Both the position numbers and the translations under genes were made by a program. This document shows positions 1 through 13,152 of a stretch of DNA of 64,000 nucleotides, piece by piece; the stretch's first letter is position 1, and each line of letters opens with the position of its first letter. Source of the stretch: Nautilus pompilius (lineage: Eukaryota; Mollusca; Cephalopoda; Nautilida; Nautilidae); contig JACATO010001577.1 in NCBI GenBank assembly GCA_018389105.1, positions 59,457-123,456 of the forward strand, given 5' to 3'. A model generated the notes under the pieces. That model saw nothing but the letters and a program-made list of their open reading frames with translations. It was not told where the DNA came from and made no database searches.

Positions 1-667
1 GTTTTTAAACTTTTTGAAATAAAAGGATCTGTTAAACTAATGGCAATAAAATAGCTGACTGACACGCTATAATTCCCGAAGAAAATGTATGTGTAACGCT
101 GCGGTTTCTCGGTATTGGTGGCAGTAAATTTTGTGAATGCTTATCCGCCATTTGTAATGTATACTTAGACCTTATGTAATGCGATATAAACTAGAAGCTG
201 GCATGTTCATTCCATCTCATTCCCATTCAGTCACCGATTTGATTGCTTCGCCCAAGTAGAATATTATCCTTTGTCCTAAACTCCACGATGGATTTCTTTA
301 ACAAATTCCTGTCTTGCACGATCTACTGACTTTGATAAGTTGCCCATTCTTTAGCAAACCTTAAACCCATAAAGACGGCCGTATAATTGTATTTTGAATT
401 GCATAGCTGATAAAATAACGACGACTGAATTTATGTTTCAGCTCAATTTAATTTTATAGTTCAAATTAAATTAATAAAAATATTAGATCCTCGAGCAGCA
501 TTTTTGTTATCTATAATGCAACTATTATATCTCGAGAATAATTAACCTTGAAGCAGAGAAGGAAAAACAGTAATAATCTGCTTAACTGTCCCAAAAGAAT
601 GACATATTTGCGTCGTTTTAATGTTGGGATTTAAATGTTTTCCTGTACGTACTTGGCACACAACCAG
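1..667. other. AT-rich unique sequence, no gene seen
   Basis: The stretch is AT-rich, with stop codons frequent in all frames. I see no exon, transposon domain or tandem array in it. It borders the short AT microsatellite that follows. Confidence 0.5.
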
Positions 668-706
668 CATATATATATATATATATATAATATATAGAGA
701 GAGAGA
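668..706. repeat. (AT)n-(GA)n compound microsatellite
   Basis: A run of alternating A and T is followed directly by (GA)n. A 120-codon ORF reads through it, but its YIYIYI and RERE stretches are only translations of the dinucleotide runs, so I do not call a gene here. Confidence 0.9.
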
Positions 707-1224
707 AACTATGTATTTTAATTACAAAGAACTAAAATATGCTTTTAATCGCAAACAATTAAAATGGGATTATGTAAAATCCGCTTTAGTGACCGCTTGT
801 CAGTCGAAACCACTTTCTACAGAAATGGTTATTACGCCTGTTTACTTCCCTCTTGTTCTTCCTGCCATTAACAGCCTGTTAAAATTGGTCTCCTCGTTAT
901 CCGGCCTTTTACAGTCAGCGAGAAAAGCAACAGAGAACCAGCTGAGCGGAGGACTTCTCATTAAAGCTTCGCCAGCTTGTTAAATTGTTTAGTGTCCTCG
1001 TCGTCGGTGAAATAACGTTGTGTCGGTGATCGCTTTAGCCACTCAATCCGTCCATAAAGCCAGAAACATTTAAATATATATATAATATATATCTTTAGAC
1101 GAGACGATCTGCCCGAGTAGAAAACCACTACCTAGGAAAGCCTGCTCCACCAAACTGCTGGCTGGTACCTGCAAGGTGAGTGATTGAAAGAGAAAGCAGA
1201 CAAAACAAGCGTAATATTCCGAAA

Positions 1225-1418
1225 GCTCTCTCTCTCTCTCTCTCTCTACTGCCGTCATCTCTCTCTGTGGATTGACGTCATCTCTCTCTCTCTCTACTGC
1301 CGTCATCTCTCTCTGTGGATTGACGTCATCTCTCTCTCTCTCTACTGACGTCATCTCTCTCTGTGGATTGACGTCATCTCTCTCTCTCTACTGACGTCAT
1401 CTCTCTCTCTCTCTCCTC
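1225..1418. repeat. CT-rich minisatellite with CRE palindromes (locus 1)
   Basis: (CT)n blocks alternate with short spacers of two kinds, CTACTGCCGTCAT or CTACTGACGTCAT, and GTGGATTGACGTCAT. About five spacers hold the full palindrome TGACGTCA and two hold the variant TGCCGTCA. The period is roughly 22-26 bp per spacer. The same architecture recurs at 26.55, 30.21 and 35.57 kb with different spacer sequences, so this is a dispersed repeat family and not a single local expansion. The opposite-strand ORF rich in VERERDDVNPQ is a translation of the array. Confidence 0.9.
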
Positions 1419-3484
1419 TGAACTTCCATGTGGGTCGAAAACTCCAGCCAGACAATTCAACAGGAAGTCAACACCTTTGTTAACAGATGTTTGAGAAAGT
1501 GTTTTTGATGGCTAGGTGGACTGACTCTATCGCTATCGAAGCGATCCATTATAGGACAGGTTTTCCACCTGCAGTCAAACTGATCGAAAAGAAATGAAAT
1601 GCACATTTCTGGGCCGGTATCCCCCAAACAAGCCTACTCCTACATCTGGCTGCTGGAAGGAAAGACGAAGAGAGGCCGTCTAAGAAACACCTTTGGCCAA
1701 ACCCTTGCATCAGATGCCGGGATTTATGTCCCTATTGCCGAGCTGAAAATGACAAAGAAGCTTTATTTTTTTTATTTAAAATCACCTGATGTATCTGAAA
1801 ATTTAGTATAAATTTACGCTTATTTCATTAACCCTTTGTACTTACGACGGCCTGGTCTCAGAAAGGTTAAATCTGACGTGTATCATTCCTAATCGTTTGT
1901 GTTTATACTTATGACCATTTGTAATGTTTTCTTGAAACTTCGGAAGTTTTTTTTTTACTATTTTAACTATTCTATAAAAGTGATTGTTTCTTATTTGTCC
2001 TGGCTTCTCATACTTTTGCGATGTTTCTCTCCTCATGAATACCTAACTGTGTATCCTCTATTTCCATAGGCTTTCCTCACTTGTTCATTTATTATTGTCC
2101 ACTTGGAGACTCCGCGTGCCTTTATTAAATTTATTCCATCCTTCGTAACCACAGAGTCTATCTCCACACACACAGCATCAACGCGAAGAGAAAATAAATA
2201 AATAAATACTTGCTATTTCTTTTGAACAGGTGTGCAAGTCTGATTTTTCCTGAACTCGAATCGCCACGACATCACCCAAAACAGACCTACTTCCTGTTAG
2301 CTACGGCTACAAGGAGAGAGAGAGAGAGGTCAGCAAACGGATACTATTCGCGCACCGTCTGGTGGCCGAGCTATATATATAAAAAAAAATTGCTCGTGCG
2401 CTGTAAACGACGAAAAGAAACTATTAGTTTTATTCTGCATGAGATTAGCGATAAATACAGACAGTATGTAAACCGAGCCTTTGCTCCATTATTCGCCACC
2501 TCTTTATATTTTGGTTAAGAAAAACATTTAGATTATTTTTTTTTTTACGGAAATTCGCATTCAATAAGACCTGCTACATAAAAATGAAAAGGTCTCAGAA
2601 TATCCGATCTCAGTCCGTCAGAGAATCCTGTTATGCAAGGTAAAACCTAATATTTTAAATTGGCCAAGAGCTTATAAATAAAGAAGAAACAGAGTCTTAC
2701 AGACATAAACAGTCATATTTTTTTATGTGCGGTCTTGGATAAGTTTTACGAATGGGGAAACTTTAATAGGATAGTAATAAAAGCATCCAGGGTAGCGGAA
2801 AGTACGGTGGGCAATAGTGGGAGAAGAGAGATAAAATTTTGTTTATTATAACTTTAAATGTTTGATAATCTCCTGGCGCAGGTGCAAGTTTATTACGACT
2901 CGTAGAACGAGAAGAAAAATAAGAAAGAAAATGCTAAGAAAGGTTTAATTAATTCACTTAAGGGAAAGTAGCTTTGGATTGACACCAGGACTATTAAATT
3001 TGCTTCTTCTTTTTTTTATTAATATGACTAAAGATGTACTGCAACTGGTTCGTAGGTGGGCTATTTGCATTTTTATGAAGGAAACAGGAGAGGAGCGAAT
3101 GATAAGAAGTATCTGCGTACATCGAGGACTGGCCCACAAGAATAGCGTCAGAGGAGGGGGCTGCTATGATAGTGAGTAATAAGAACGCAAAGTACACAAC
3201 CTTCGCCAGCGCCGTTTTTTATAAACCGAAGGGGGGGAAAAAATGGAAGAAACGCATACAACGTTTTTAGCAAATGGATTAGCTTATCTTTTGATATTGA
3301 AAATAAACATGTTTCTTTACGAGCCTTCAGACACCACGTCGCTAAGTCTAGGGAAGTTTACAAGATAAAAGCGAATAGCAAGTAACCGTGTAAAGCTCGA
3401 AAGGGGCATAACTCCTGACTTGTAGTATTTTGGAAATTATTCAGAACGCTTATGCAAATAAGGCTTAAGCACTTTTGTATTATA
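1419..3484. other. Unannotated intergenic sequence
   Basis: I see no recognisable exon. The stretch holds a short (GA)n run near 2315-2328, several poly-T/poly-A runs and AT-rich unique sequence. The ORFs in it, all shorter than about 105 codons, show no motif I recognise. Confidence 0.5.
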
Positions 3485-4330
3485 TAATATAAAATGAAGG
3501 CCGGCAATAGAACGAGATTCTTTATGGTGGTACTTGGTCGAGGCATGTTTTGCAGCATTGAAGATTCTGTACCCTGTTTGTCCCCATAACCACGCGAGAG
3601 CTTTCTCTAGCTCCATCATACAGGCGAAGCATGAGCGGACCGCTCTCAGCTGCCGGTCAAGATGCTGTCGTAGCTGCTCGATCAGATTTGCATTAGTGTT
3701 TTGGGGTACCCAGGGAAAAAAGTCGAGTGGCCTGATTTCTCTTCTAGACCGTGGTCACACAAGAGGTGCGGTGCGTAGCATGATTCTCCTGAAGAATATG
3801 GGCACTGAATCTCGGTGAGCCTTGCTGCAACAATCGTAGGCTTGTTTTTAAAATGGAAATTTACCCAGCAGAAATGAGTCTTCCTTCGAAAAACGCCAAA
3901 ATTCTGTCTTTCCGCCGTGTCTGCAGGAGCTGGGCTGGAGCTCTCTGTCAGTTCACCCCAAGCAATCCCGGATTTGTCAGAGAAGAGTACACGCCACCAC
4001 CATCGAAGATCTTGCCAGACATTTCCTCTGATCGGAAAAACATTTTATTAAGAAAGAGTGTTTTTTTTTACACGCCGCACACCCTCGGCAACCTCGTTCA
4101 TTGATATGACTTTAGACCATCTTCGGCTCGTCCCTGTCGCATGGGCGCGACCTTGACGGCGAATGTGGACGTCGCAAAGATGGCCTCTTAGATTGTTTTA
4201 CTGCGGTGTGACATTTTCCTCGTGGAACGTAGCGATAATACTGACCCGGAGGTTGCTGAGAAACAAAGAAGCCTTGGCAGTTAGTCATTGACTTCAGTTG
4301 CATTCTGAACAGCCTACATCGCACGATCCG
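3485..4330 (-). pseudogene. Tc1-like DD34E-type transposase remnant
   Basis: On the minus strand, reading across frames, the segment resembles the C-terminal two thirds of a Tc1-family transposase (cut-and-paste DDE recombinase). From its 5' end at about 4.3 kb there is an SLRRPHSPSRSRP-like stretch. It matches the linker where the family has a Leu-Arg-Ser-Arg-Arg-Pro motif. Next comes VLFSDKSGI (near 3.99 kb; family VLFSDESRF, with the second catalytic Asp region). The last part reads NLIEQLRQHLDRQLRA, then LAWLWGQTGYRI, then a histidine-rich HHKES segment where the family ends with GGHT(R/K)Y. Stop codons and frameshifts separate these pieces, and the clear N-terminal HTH is missing. I did not find convincing terminal inverted repeats. 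Family assignment rests on the motif order; the element is certainly dead. Confidence 0.6.
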
Positions 4331-5782
4331 CTTGGTTTCGGGATAGTAATAACTGCACACTTAACCGTCGAATACAAGCGCGAGGAGGACAGATGTAGTA
4401 CAACGATATATCGGACGTATTTCACAGTCAGCGTACAAAACATCCTCATTGAGTGTTTCTGCGCTGAGTTTCTTACAGGACAACAAAAACAAAACGTTTT
4501 CATCGTACTTAAAATACTTAGTACCTGTCATACTTAATTTCGTGTACGTAACACGTGAAAATGGTATTACAGTTCTTCCTGGCAGCATCAAAGAACAGGT
4601 AACGGATCACTTTTCATCTAAGAATGTCAAAGGTCGCTCATATCGCTGTCCCATCGCACAGCTTTAAAATATATTAATAGCAAGGAGTGCAAGGAAAACA
4701 GCATCGAAACAATCAGTTCATGAAATCGTTCGTACTCTCACTTAAAGACACCCCACTTGTATTACTTTAGCTTTACCCAAAGATAAAACTACTATGCATG
4801 GAAAAAAAGTGATACAAATAAGTATCTCCGCATTTTGCAATTGGCATTTTGGTTTCTTTTAGGAAGGATTTAATTCTATTATTAATCAAAACTTGATACT
4901 GTAATTCTGGTCTCGACAAATATGACAATGTTTCCCGAATGAATGCCTATACAAGACAAATTATATGTGCGTTTTATTTATGAATCTATTTACTTATTTG
5001 TTTACTGTTCATTTTGATCGAAATAAAATTGCATCTCAAGATAATTAATGTGATACCGATTCACACTTTAGTGGATAAGAAAATATTACCTTAAATATAA
5101 AGCTTTTTAAATAGTATATTTAGATATTAAACTTATGAAAAGAAAACTTTATTTTATTCGTTAGTTATCCATAGAGAATTAAATGATAACCATTGTATGC
5201 GTTTCACTATTTAAACATTGGCAGGGGAAGACCAGCGTGGCATGGGTTAATATAATATGACGTCTTTACAGCAATAAATGTATTCATAAGTAAGGTATAC
5301 TATAGTCCGTAACTTCTTTATACAGACAATGCTTTAAAACTGCTTTTATTTACTATTTTAAATTATTTAACGGCGTCTAACATTTTTAAAAAATCAAATT
5401 ATGTGTTTAAAAGGTTAACATAAAACACAACGTTTACTGGTTAAAGCTTGCATCTAAATTTGCATCAGGCTGGCCGGAGTCTCGCAACTCCTATCATTTT
5501 TTCCTCTTTTGTTAAGAATCTCAAAGCTTTCGATACGACCGTCTCTCGTTCGGTCTAAGTAATCGGAAAATCTGATGGTGGTAATCCTCTACTGTGCCAG
5601 CTCGCTAATACTTTTACTACTGGCTACGGATTAGTATAAAAATAGTGTATTGGAAGTCGATCATCAGTTCAAAAGAGAGCCATTACTTTCGCATGTGGTT
5701 TGATTAATCTTCTCCTCAAAGAAGTAAAAGAAATCCCAAACTTTGAGCGCATGCGCGCGTGCCTGTGTATATCTACGCGCCC

Positions 5783-5783
<1 letters not shown>
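4331..5783. other. AT-rich intergenic sequence, no gene seen
   Basis: Mostly AT-rich, with many stops in every frame from about 4.7 to 5.45 kb. It shows no tandem array and no recognisable domain. Short overlapping ORFs on both strands at 4.3-4.67 kb are not supported by any motif. Confidence 0.5.

Positions 5784-5818
<35 letters not shown>
5784..5818. repeat. (GT)n microsatellite
   Basis: A pure GT run of about 35 bp. It is preceded by alternating purine-pyrimidine sequence (GCATGCGCGCGTGC), a context prone to Z-DNA. The ORFs with long HTHT or CVCV runs on the two strands are translations of this repeat. Confidence 0.95.
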
Positions 5819-5823
<5 letters not shown>

Positions 5824-8800
5824 TGTTTAATACCAACAGACCGTCTTTACCTTGTCTTTTAATGACCGGAATATTAAAGGGGGGAAGCAACTTTACGTAA
5901 GTGGATGCATAATATTAGATATGAAAGTCTGGTCCTAACGACGACCTTTCGTCCAGTGTAAACGTTTGTACCATTTTTTCGGTTCTTTAAGGCGACAATC
6001 GGTTTAAAAAAAACAGAAAGAAAGAAAGAAAAAGGGGGGCGAGTAAAACCTCGTGCACTGTAAATCTCCGCACGTCTTCTGGTGAACACTCAAATCTGGC
6101 ATTTGAAGCCAACCTAAAAGAAAAGTCATGTGATATACTTGATATTCAACCCCAAAGATATGTAGATTCACAACTCTTTTTTTTTTGTTGTTGTTGTTGT
6201 TGCTGTGATAACCTGGCAATCGCATTGAATGCGTGGAAACGCTTTGGCAGAGTTTTCTCCTTAACTATCCATCTGTACTGAGTAATTCTAATTTAAAGAT
6301 AACACTTGTCTAAATGCAATATCAAAGGGACCCGAATCGCAAAATGTAATATATATACCCAAAACTCAAAATCTAATACAGATAAAAATTTCTCTTTGAC
6401 ATTTGCATGGAAAATAAAAAAAAGTTATGGGAGCCATAAAAAGATAAATACCTTAAACTACCATATTCGGCGAAATACATTAAAAACTACAAATAGACGT
6501 CGTAATACGGAATCCACACTTTCTCCACTTCTGCTTAATATCTGTATCCTACTGCAGCAACTGAATATCCACTTATAAATCAAGTAGACATCTAAAAGCT
6601 ACCAAATATCACCTATTCATCGTTTTCGACCCCCAGAAAACCACTCAATGCGGGTGGTTGAAAACACGTTACGATAAGATTTCATATTTCACTGATCTGA
6701 AAAGGGTGCGGGGAGATACTATGTGCAAACATTTGCATAAGTGAATTTTAATATAGCGGTTTAACACACACGAGAGCGTTGTCTCCGGCAAGCCAGAGCA
6801 ATCAAACTACACCAGAAGCAGCCCTTTCTCCGGTTAGGTTATTCAATTCACTATCCTGAAATGATTTCATGCATCCAAACTCTGCTGTTTGCTTTTCACT
6901 TTCTGCTTAAATGAAACGGTGAGCGGACCGAAAAGAGGTAAAAAAAGAGTCTCTAAGGGCAGAGAACTTTCTTTGTGTAGCCTCCTTCTTGTTTAAAAGA
7001 TTTGGAGGGTTATGAGAACGCACTCGTTCCTTAAAGAATTTGTTTTATCCGTACAGTGCGTTAATTATTCCTCCCTTGCAAACCGTGAGGCGAGGGCTTT
7101 GAGACACAGAGAGAGGGGGGGGAGAAAAGGGGAGCCAAACTCGTGTTATAAAAACGAAACAACGCTGGTCTAAATGCAAATTTCTGGTCTGGGAGGACAA
7201 AGAAGGATGGCCCATAAAAAATGGGTACGCGTTTTATAACACTGCTATTACGCACTGGTTATTTCATGCCACGCGATTCTCAATAAAAGGGAGCTCACGG
7301 ACTCGGAAGTGTTACTGGGGGGAAAATGGCGGACCGCAGACAGTCTTACATGATAACAATATCTCCAACAGCTGTAAGCTATCTCACACTTGCTCCGCTT
7401 TCTGTCTGTCGCTGCTGGATTCTGCCCGGTCCTTTCGTACGGTGCCTCCATGTGTAAAATTTGGCAGTTAAACGAGAAGTCGGGGATCTTGTGTCGTTGC
7501 CGTAGCTCTCGCTGCAGATTGTTAATAATTGTAATTGAAATTCATTAGTTTTACAGTTCGGTGACGAATCCCGACGAGCAGGGGATTGTGGGTATTTGGT
7601 TACTGCGCAGGCGCTACGACTTCGCGGAACCTCGTGTGTTTGCATTCTTACGGAGGACCAGGAAAACATGTGCAAGTATATTTAACAACGAAATATCGTT
7701 TGTATATTTTAGTATTTTTATAATATTTATTATATATATTCAAACGCAATTCTCAAAATAAATGTCAAAAAAAAAACAAAACACGTGAGCTGGAGGAAGT
7801 TCACGTAGCTGCTGTGGAAGGAGAACTGACACGTGACCTTCGTTCAAGCGGCGAACGATACCAGCACTTCCGCCCTGCCAGTATCAGCATCTCAAAGCGA
7901 GGTAAAGGGAGGATATAGGTTATACTAGGATAATGGAATATAAATACAAGTTAAGCGATTGCCGAAAGTTGAATCTCGGGGTCTCCCCCCAACCTTTTTT
8001 AAAGTGCCGTTTTATATCGGAACACTTAGTTTATTGCATTTTCCGTTGTGAATATAATTTTACGACTTCTGTGCTCTATAATTTCAATTGATTAACACTG
8101 TAAGAGCAGCGTGTTTAAAAAAGGACAAACAAAGAAAAACTAGTTCGCATATCTAAGATGGAAAGAATAGAAAACATTGAGCAGTCTGTGTATAGGGGGG
8201 GTATTTATGGCATGCCGACAAGCTTTTGATGGAGACAGAATATCTGGATAATTCATGGGACTGTTCTCGACAAAAGGACGCGTTTGTTAACAAACCGGAA
8301 AGTCTGTTCTTTGATGTCCAAGAGGCGCCTATAAACATTTCTGAAACAAGCCGAGCATTTTGTCTGCTTAACCTATTACAAGGTTAGAAAAGAAAGTTTA
8401 TAACTAATACAGAGTTTTGCCTTTCCCTCGCCGAGCAAAAAAATATATATATATAATAGCCTTCCCAACAATTCGAAAAATGCAAATCTGAAACCATAAT
8501 ATCGGTCTAAATCTGTCGTCATCGATCACTCAGCCCCTAAAATAAAAAAAAAACCCCGGAACTTTTTCCTTAATACAAATTTTCTGGTAGCACGAACCTT
8601 TGTGTCATCTTCAGTAACATCTCTTTATTCAAGATGGACAGTTAGGGAAGATCTCGCCTATCGCAGTATAATAGGGAATTTTGAAACTATAACTAAGGTC
8701 CTGGATAAAGCCCTCGATTCCGTAAACAATGCAGAAGTACGAGAGGCGATAAGGTTCAGTGTCTCTCTCCCTCTCTACCGATAGGAAGCCGTTCTGGAGG

Positions 8801-9999
8801 TTCCCACCTCCGAACTCACGTCTACGAGACTCGCAATTACGCCAGTCAAAGCGGGTTATACCAAAAACTTATAAAGCGATATTTTACGACTGCTTTCTTT
8901 TTGAGAGAGGCGAGCTACCAAAGACAATAGATTTATCTAATCGTTCAACGAAGAAAAATAAAGAGTACGCATATTGTAACCTACGTTTTTTTGTAAAAAT
9001 AATGGTAAAAGGTAATGTCTGTTGGAACAGATGGTAATTCCGTTGAAAAGGTCCAAATTTAAATCGCACTAAAGTCGTTGTACAAAGATCATTTTAAATA
9101 AACTGGACTTCTAAATCTTTGTCATAAAAAGAGTTTTCGTCGATAAGGGGATAGAAATCTATATATGACAGGACCGGCATAATAAGTTGTTGTTAGAACT
9201 AAGATCACACACACAAAACGTTTTCATTATTCGCGATTATTCTGTATTTCATTGCTGTGTCTACAACTGTGGCTGTCAGTATGCATATCAGGTCACGTGT
9301 GTGTGTGTGTGTGTTATTTTATCTTAACTTCTCAGCTTTTTTTAAAAAAAAAAAAGTTTTTCATATAACTGGGGTGTGTAGTTACGTCCCACCGTTGTAA
9401 ATAATCCCTATGAATTCGAAATGCGAGCGGATGGTTTCTAATTTGTCAGATATAAGCGGGGAATTCAACTTTGCAAATAATTCGCCTCGGGGGCGAGGAA
9501 GTGAAAATAAAACAGTAAATCTTTAAACAGCAAACATCTCCTCCTCCTCCTCCACAATGTTAGCCTTTATCATTCGAAAAATATCCGTCGGTGTCTTTGC
9601 AATAATCAAAGCATAAACTTTGATAGTTTTAACAGCCGGGCTCAGAGAAGCCTGTTCGTGCCGCAAAAACATGAAAAGCCGACAGCCCTCCCAACTCCAT
9701 CCCGCTTCCCGCGCGTTTTTATCGTATTTCATCTTTTACAAATAGAATCCACGCAGACTTAATCCTTTCCATCATTACAGCCAGAATTATATAGGAGACA
9801 GCCGCGGAGCCGAGGCGCAATTATGCCGAGCAGTTTACAGTCACTATCGCTGATAACTAAAGAGTATAAGTCATAAATAATCGATTCCTTTTATGTTAAA
9901 AATAAATTCGTACTTTTTTAATTATGTCTCAATATTATGTGCGCATTCTATTAAACATCTATTTTATTTCTCGACGTTCCCTAATCCCGCCAGGTTTTA
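5819..9999. other. Intergenic sequence with GC-richer patches
   Basis: No gene recognised. Contents include a polypurine patch near 6005-6040, a (TTG)n run near 6182-6201, a G-rich block near 7105-7135 (GAGAGGGGGGGGAG), a short (GT)n at 9296-9314 and (CTC)n near 9538-9552. A GC-richer island spans about 7.05-7.65 kb. A 60-codon plus-strand ORF at 8602-8784 has no motif I recognise and is probably chance. Confidence 0.45.
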
Positions 10000-10010
10000 C
10001 AGCGGCGCTT

Positions 10011-10045
10011 CGGACCGAAGTACCCGGGTGAACTTCGTCACCCGG
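10011..10045. other. Pair of adjacent GC-rich hairpins
   Basis: Two perfect inverted repeats sit side by side. The first is CTTCGGACCGAAG, six base pairs around a single base. The second, at 10024-10045, has the arms CCGGGTGA and TCACCCGG around a six-base loop ACTTCG. They lie in a GC-rich island (about 9.98-10.3 kb) flanked by AT-rich DNA. Function unknown: a structured transcript, a protein-binding palindrome or chance are all possible. Confidence 0.45.
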
Positions 10046-10699
10046 TCCCGTCTTCAGACGCAATTGTTCGCGTCCGACTGTGATACGCCGCGAACTTTCC
10101 CCGTTATCAGTTCCATCAACATTCTAGCAGCGGAGCCCACCACCCTCCGACTCCCGTATGGAGAGTAATAACAACTCAATATCTAGTGAATCAAACTGCG
10201 AGCGATATTCGCGAGCCTCATATTACTGCAGATTACCAATCTAAGACCCAGACAGGAAAGATCATTGAAAGGGAAGGCCGGATCTAATTCCCTACAAATT
10301 GCGCGCAAATGATGCTGCGAGTTAATGTACGCTTTCTTATCCAGAAGCATTAAAAGGATAAAGTCTTGCCATTAGCTTACACCGCGAACGTAAGCTTTTC
10401 GTAATTAAGCTCTTCCTTTCCGAGCAGATAACCATATGCCGAAGAAGACATCGAACGGTTTCTCGCTGCAGTCGTGTGAACAACGCCTTTGTTAAGCGAT
10501 GGGTTGGGGAGAGGAGGAGGGGAACCGGCCCCCTCAATAGCGATCCTCCGCGGTGGAGCCGGGTCTGTCCGAATTCTTCGAATAAAAAAAAAAAAAGGTG
10601 GCGCTCGGGGTTTTTTTTTTGTTTTAAATACCCGGTGTCAAATCGGATCGCAATCGCACGACGGCGTTGCCAATTCCGAACCATCAGATGCGTGTTCTG

Positions 10700-10915
10700 A
10701 TGATATTAATTTGAAACGCATTAGCGGCGGATAATATCTCCCCGCCCAGCATTATGTCGGCCGCTGCAGCCGCGCCTCATCAAGATGGCGCCCGTCCGAT
10801 ATGCTAATGTTTATGGAGGAGTGCCCGTGATAAGTTGACAGTTGGAACAATCGTTATGACTGACAAGCTTATGCCTCGCGCGGGCTTTATGAGGCACCCG
10901 GCTTGATTAGATAGG
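10700..10915. promoter_or_regulatory. Candidate enhancer-like motif cluster
   Basis: A GC-rich, repeat-free block combines several developmental factor motifs. They are GATAATATC (inverted GATA sites), AAGATGGCG (YY1-like), GTTTATGG (Hox/Cdx-like), TGATAAG (GATA), TTGACAG (Meis/TALE half-site) and TTTATGAGG. The combination resembles conserved noncoding enhancers in animal developmental loci. This is motif reading only, since such short sites occur by chance. No transcription or conservation evidence is available from the sequence. Confidence 0.25.
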
Positions 10916-13085
10916 ATATCGGCGCTAAACGACCTGTCCCGGAAGACCGACGAGAAATTGGCTGACAAGAGCAATTCTCCAAGACGGACTGCTCTCCGAA
11001 GATTGGGGAACTTACGGATGCACGCTTAGTTTGACAGCATCGGAAAACTAAAGAAAAGCGGTGGGCGGGGGAGAAGAAGAAACAGCGACAACAACAACAA
11101 CAAGAAAAAAGCATAAATTGGCTCAGAGTAATAAAGGTGGTAATCTTACCATCTAATTATTATTGTTTTCAGACGCGATGTTAGTGAAGTGACCATGTGT
11201 TAAAAAAAAAGAGTCCAGAATTATTTGTTGGAGGGATGAGGGATGTATATCTACTCTAACGACATGCGGCTTCTTTAGGAGCTTCCAGGGCATCGACTTT
11301 TTTATATATTTCTACACTCGCTACCACTCGTAAATAAACCTTAAGATAAACAACCGAACTGGATGTAAATTTGCAAAAAATGTCTCTTATTCCCGAAATG
11401 CTATTTTTTTCTTTGAAATCAACATCTTCAAAGCAAACGTCTGGATACTTCACGAACAGAGACAGCCAAAAGGCCGTTCATCTCTATTCATTGACTTGCA
11501 CTGGCATTTTTTCCGAATTTATTAGTGATCGGTTCGGCAGACAAGTATTAAAATTTTCCAAAACATACACATTACGTGTCCGGGGAGTATGCAAAAATCT
11601 GTCTTCATCAGTAATTGCTAGTAAATATTTTTTAAAAAAATAATGAATTTCCGCATCTTTACCAGTTTTAAAAACGTTAGATTATGTCCAGAGAATGCTT
11701 TTAGAGTTTTCACATAAAGTGCCTGTGCGATTTAATATCGTGTCCCTTTAAAACTGAAGCTTGGCTGGAAAACTCAAAACGGAGTTCTCTTTCATAAATT
11801 TTGTAGGTTTTCATATGCATTGCTAAAGTATAGCCAGAAAAAAATATATACTTCACCATTTGCACTCGTTTTCGATATTTCTCCTTTAAAGCAGTGTCCT
11901 CATCAGCCCCTTATTTATTTAAGGCGACTGAAGTTAAAGTTCCATGCACTCATAGAAAGCGTAATGCTCAGTGCCAAGGTCGAGTGATGTATATAAAACA
12001 ATAGAAGGCTGCTTTATATGCTTATAATCGTTTTGCTTGCAGGAAATAAAGCATAATGAATTTAAAGTTAAAAGTTCACGCTTTTGATTTTTAAAAATTG
12101 TCAGTACGTTTATCTTTTTATTATAAGTGGATTTAAAAGCCTTTTGTGTAGTTACAACGCAGTTCGTTACGCCATGTCCGACCTGGTGGGCTCCTTGACC
12201 GTCGAGCAGCAACCGTTATTCTATAACACGATAATAGACACGAAATGTAGACAAAACAGCGAAAACGAGGCTAATCACCGAAAAGCGAAACGTGTTTCAA
12301 TAATGCAAACCATTTTGATAGCAAGATGATATTACCTTGTCTATGCTGCATTTTGCATAGTATTATTAAAAAATGATTTTATGGTGTAAGCGATGTGACT
12401 ATTATTAATCCCTTTCTTACAGTCAAAGAGAATTAGTAGTTTTCTTTTGTATTTTCACATTTGATTTTTGCCAGAGAAGTCTGCTCGGTGCCAGAAAGTA
12501 CTTAAAAGAAGCCTTCAACATTCCCTGAAGATATCGTCAGACAGAAAGGCGCTGTATCTTGAGTAAAAAAACAATCAACAGAAATATATGTTTGTGGGTA
12601 TGTGTAAATAAACGAATAGTATATTCTAAATCTTTTTTTGAAGTTAGTTCCATAAAATACCAAGGAAAAACATCCAACACGGTGAAAGTCGAGCCTATGA
12701 TTCCCAGCTGACTAAACTAAGTAGACAACTAGTAAATCTTTCGACGGATAACTGCGATCCAAAATATCCTCTTCGCAAGATCGGTCTTTGACGATGATGA
12801 TGATGATGATGAAACGTAGTTTGATTAGTTATTTCATTTTCTACAAATTATGTTGTGGGGAAACGGCTAAAGTAATACCATTCTTTCTGTTAATAACTCA
12901 TCACCAATAACTTTCCTTTCGAACATCTAGTGCTACTCTCAGATGCCTCTCTACGTACGCCAAAGCCGCTTATCTAACACAGTTAAATGTTTTCCACAGC
13001 CACATTCGCTTGGAACAGCAACTGAATATTTCTTTCACGATTAAACCCTCCAACAGAGAAGATAACTAGCACATACTTTTACCGC
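10916..13085. other. Intergenic sequence, no gene seen
   Basis: A purine-rich stretch with (CAA)n near 11088-11103 begins the region. AT-rich unique DNA follows, with a (GAT)n run near 12795-12813. Short ORFs on both strands carry no recognisable domain. Confidence 0.45.
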
Positions 13086-13106
13086 TTCTCTCTCTCTCTC
13101 TCTCGA

Positions 13107-13138
<32 letters not shown>

Positions 13139-13152
13139 CCTCTCTCTCTCTC
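13086..13152. repeat. (CT)n microsatellite
   Basis: A near-pure CT run of about 67 bp, interrupted by one GAT and a CCTCCC patch. The minus-strand ORF through it has a long RERERE run and is a repeat translation. Confidence 0.95.
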
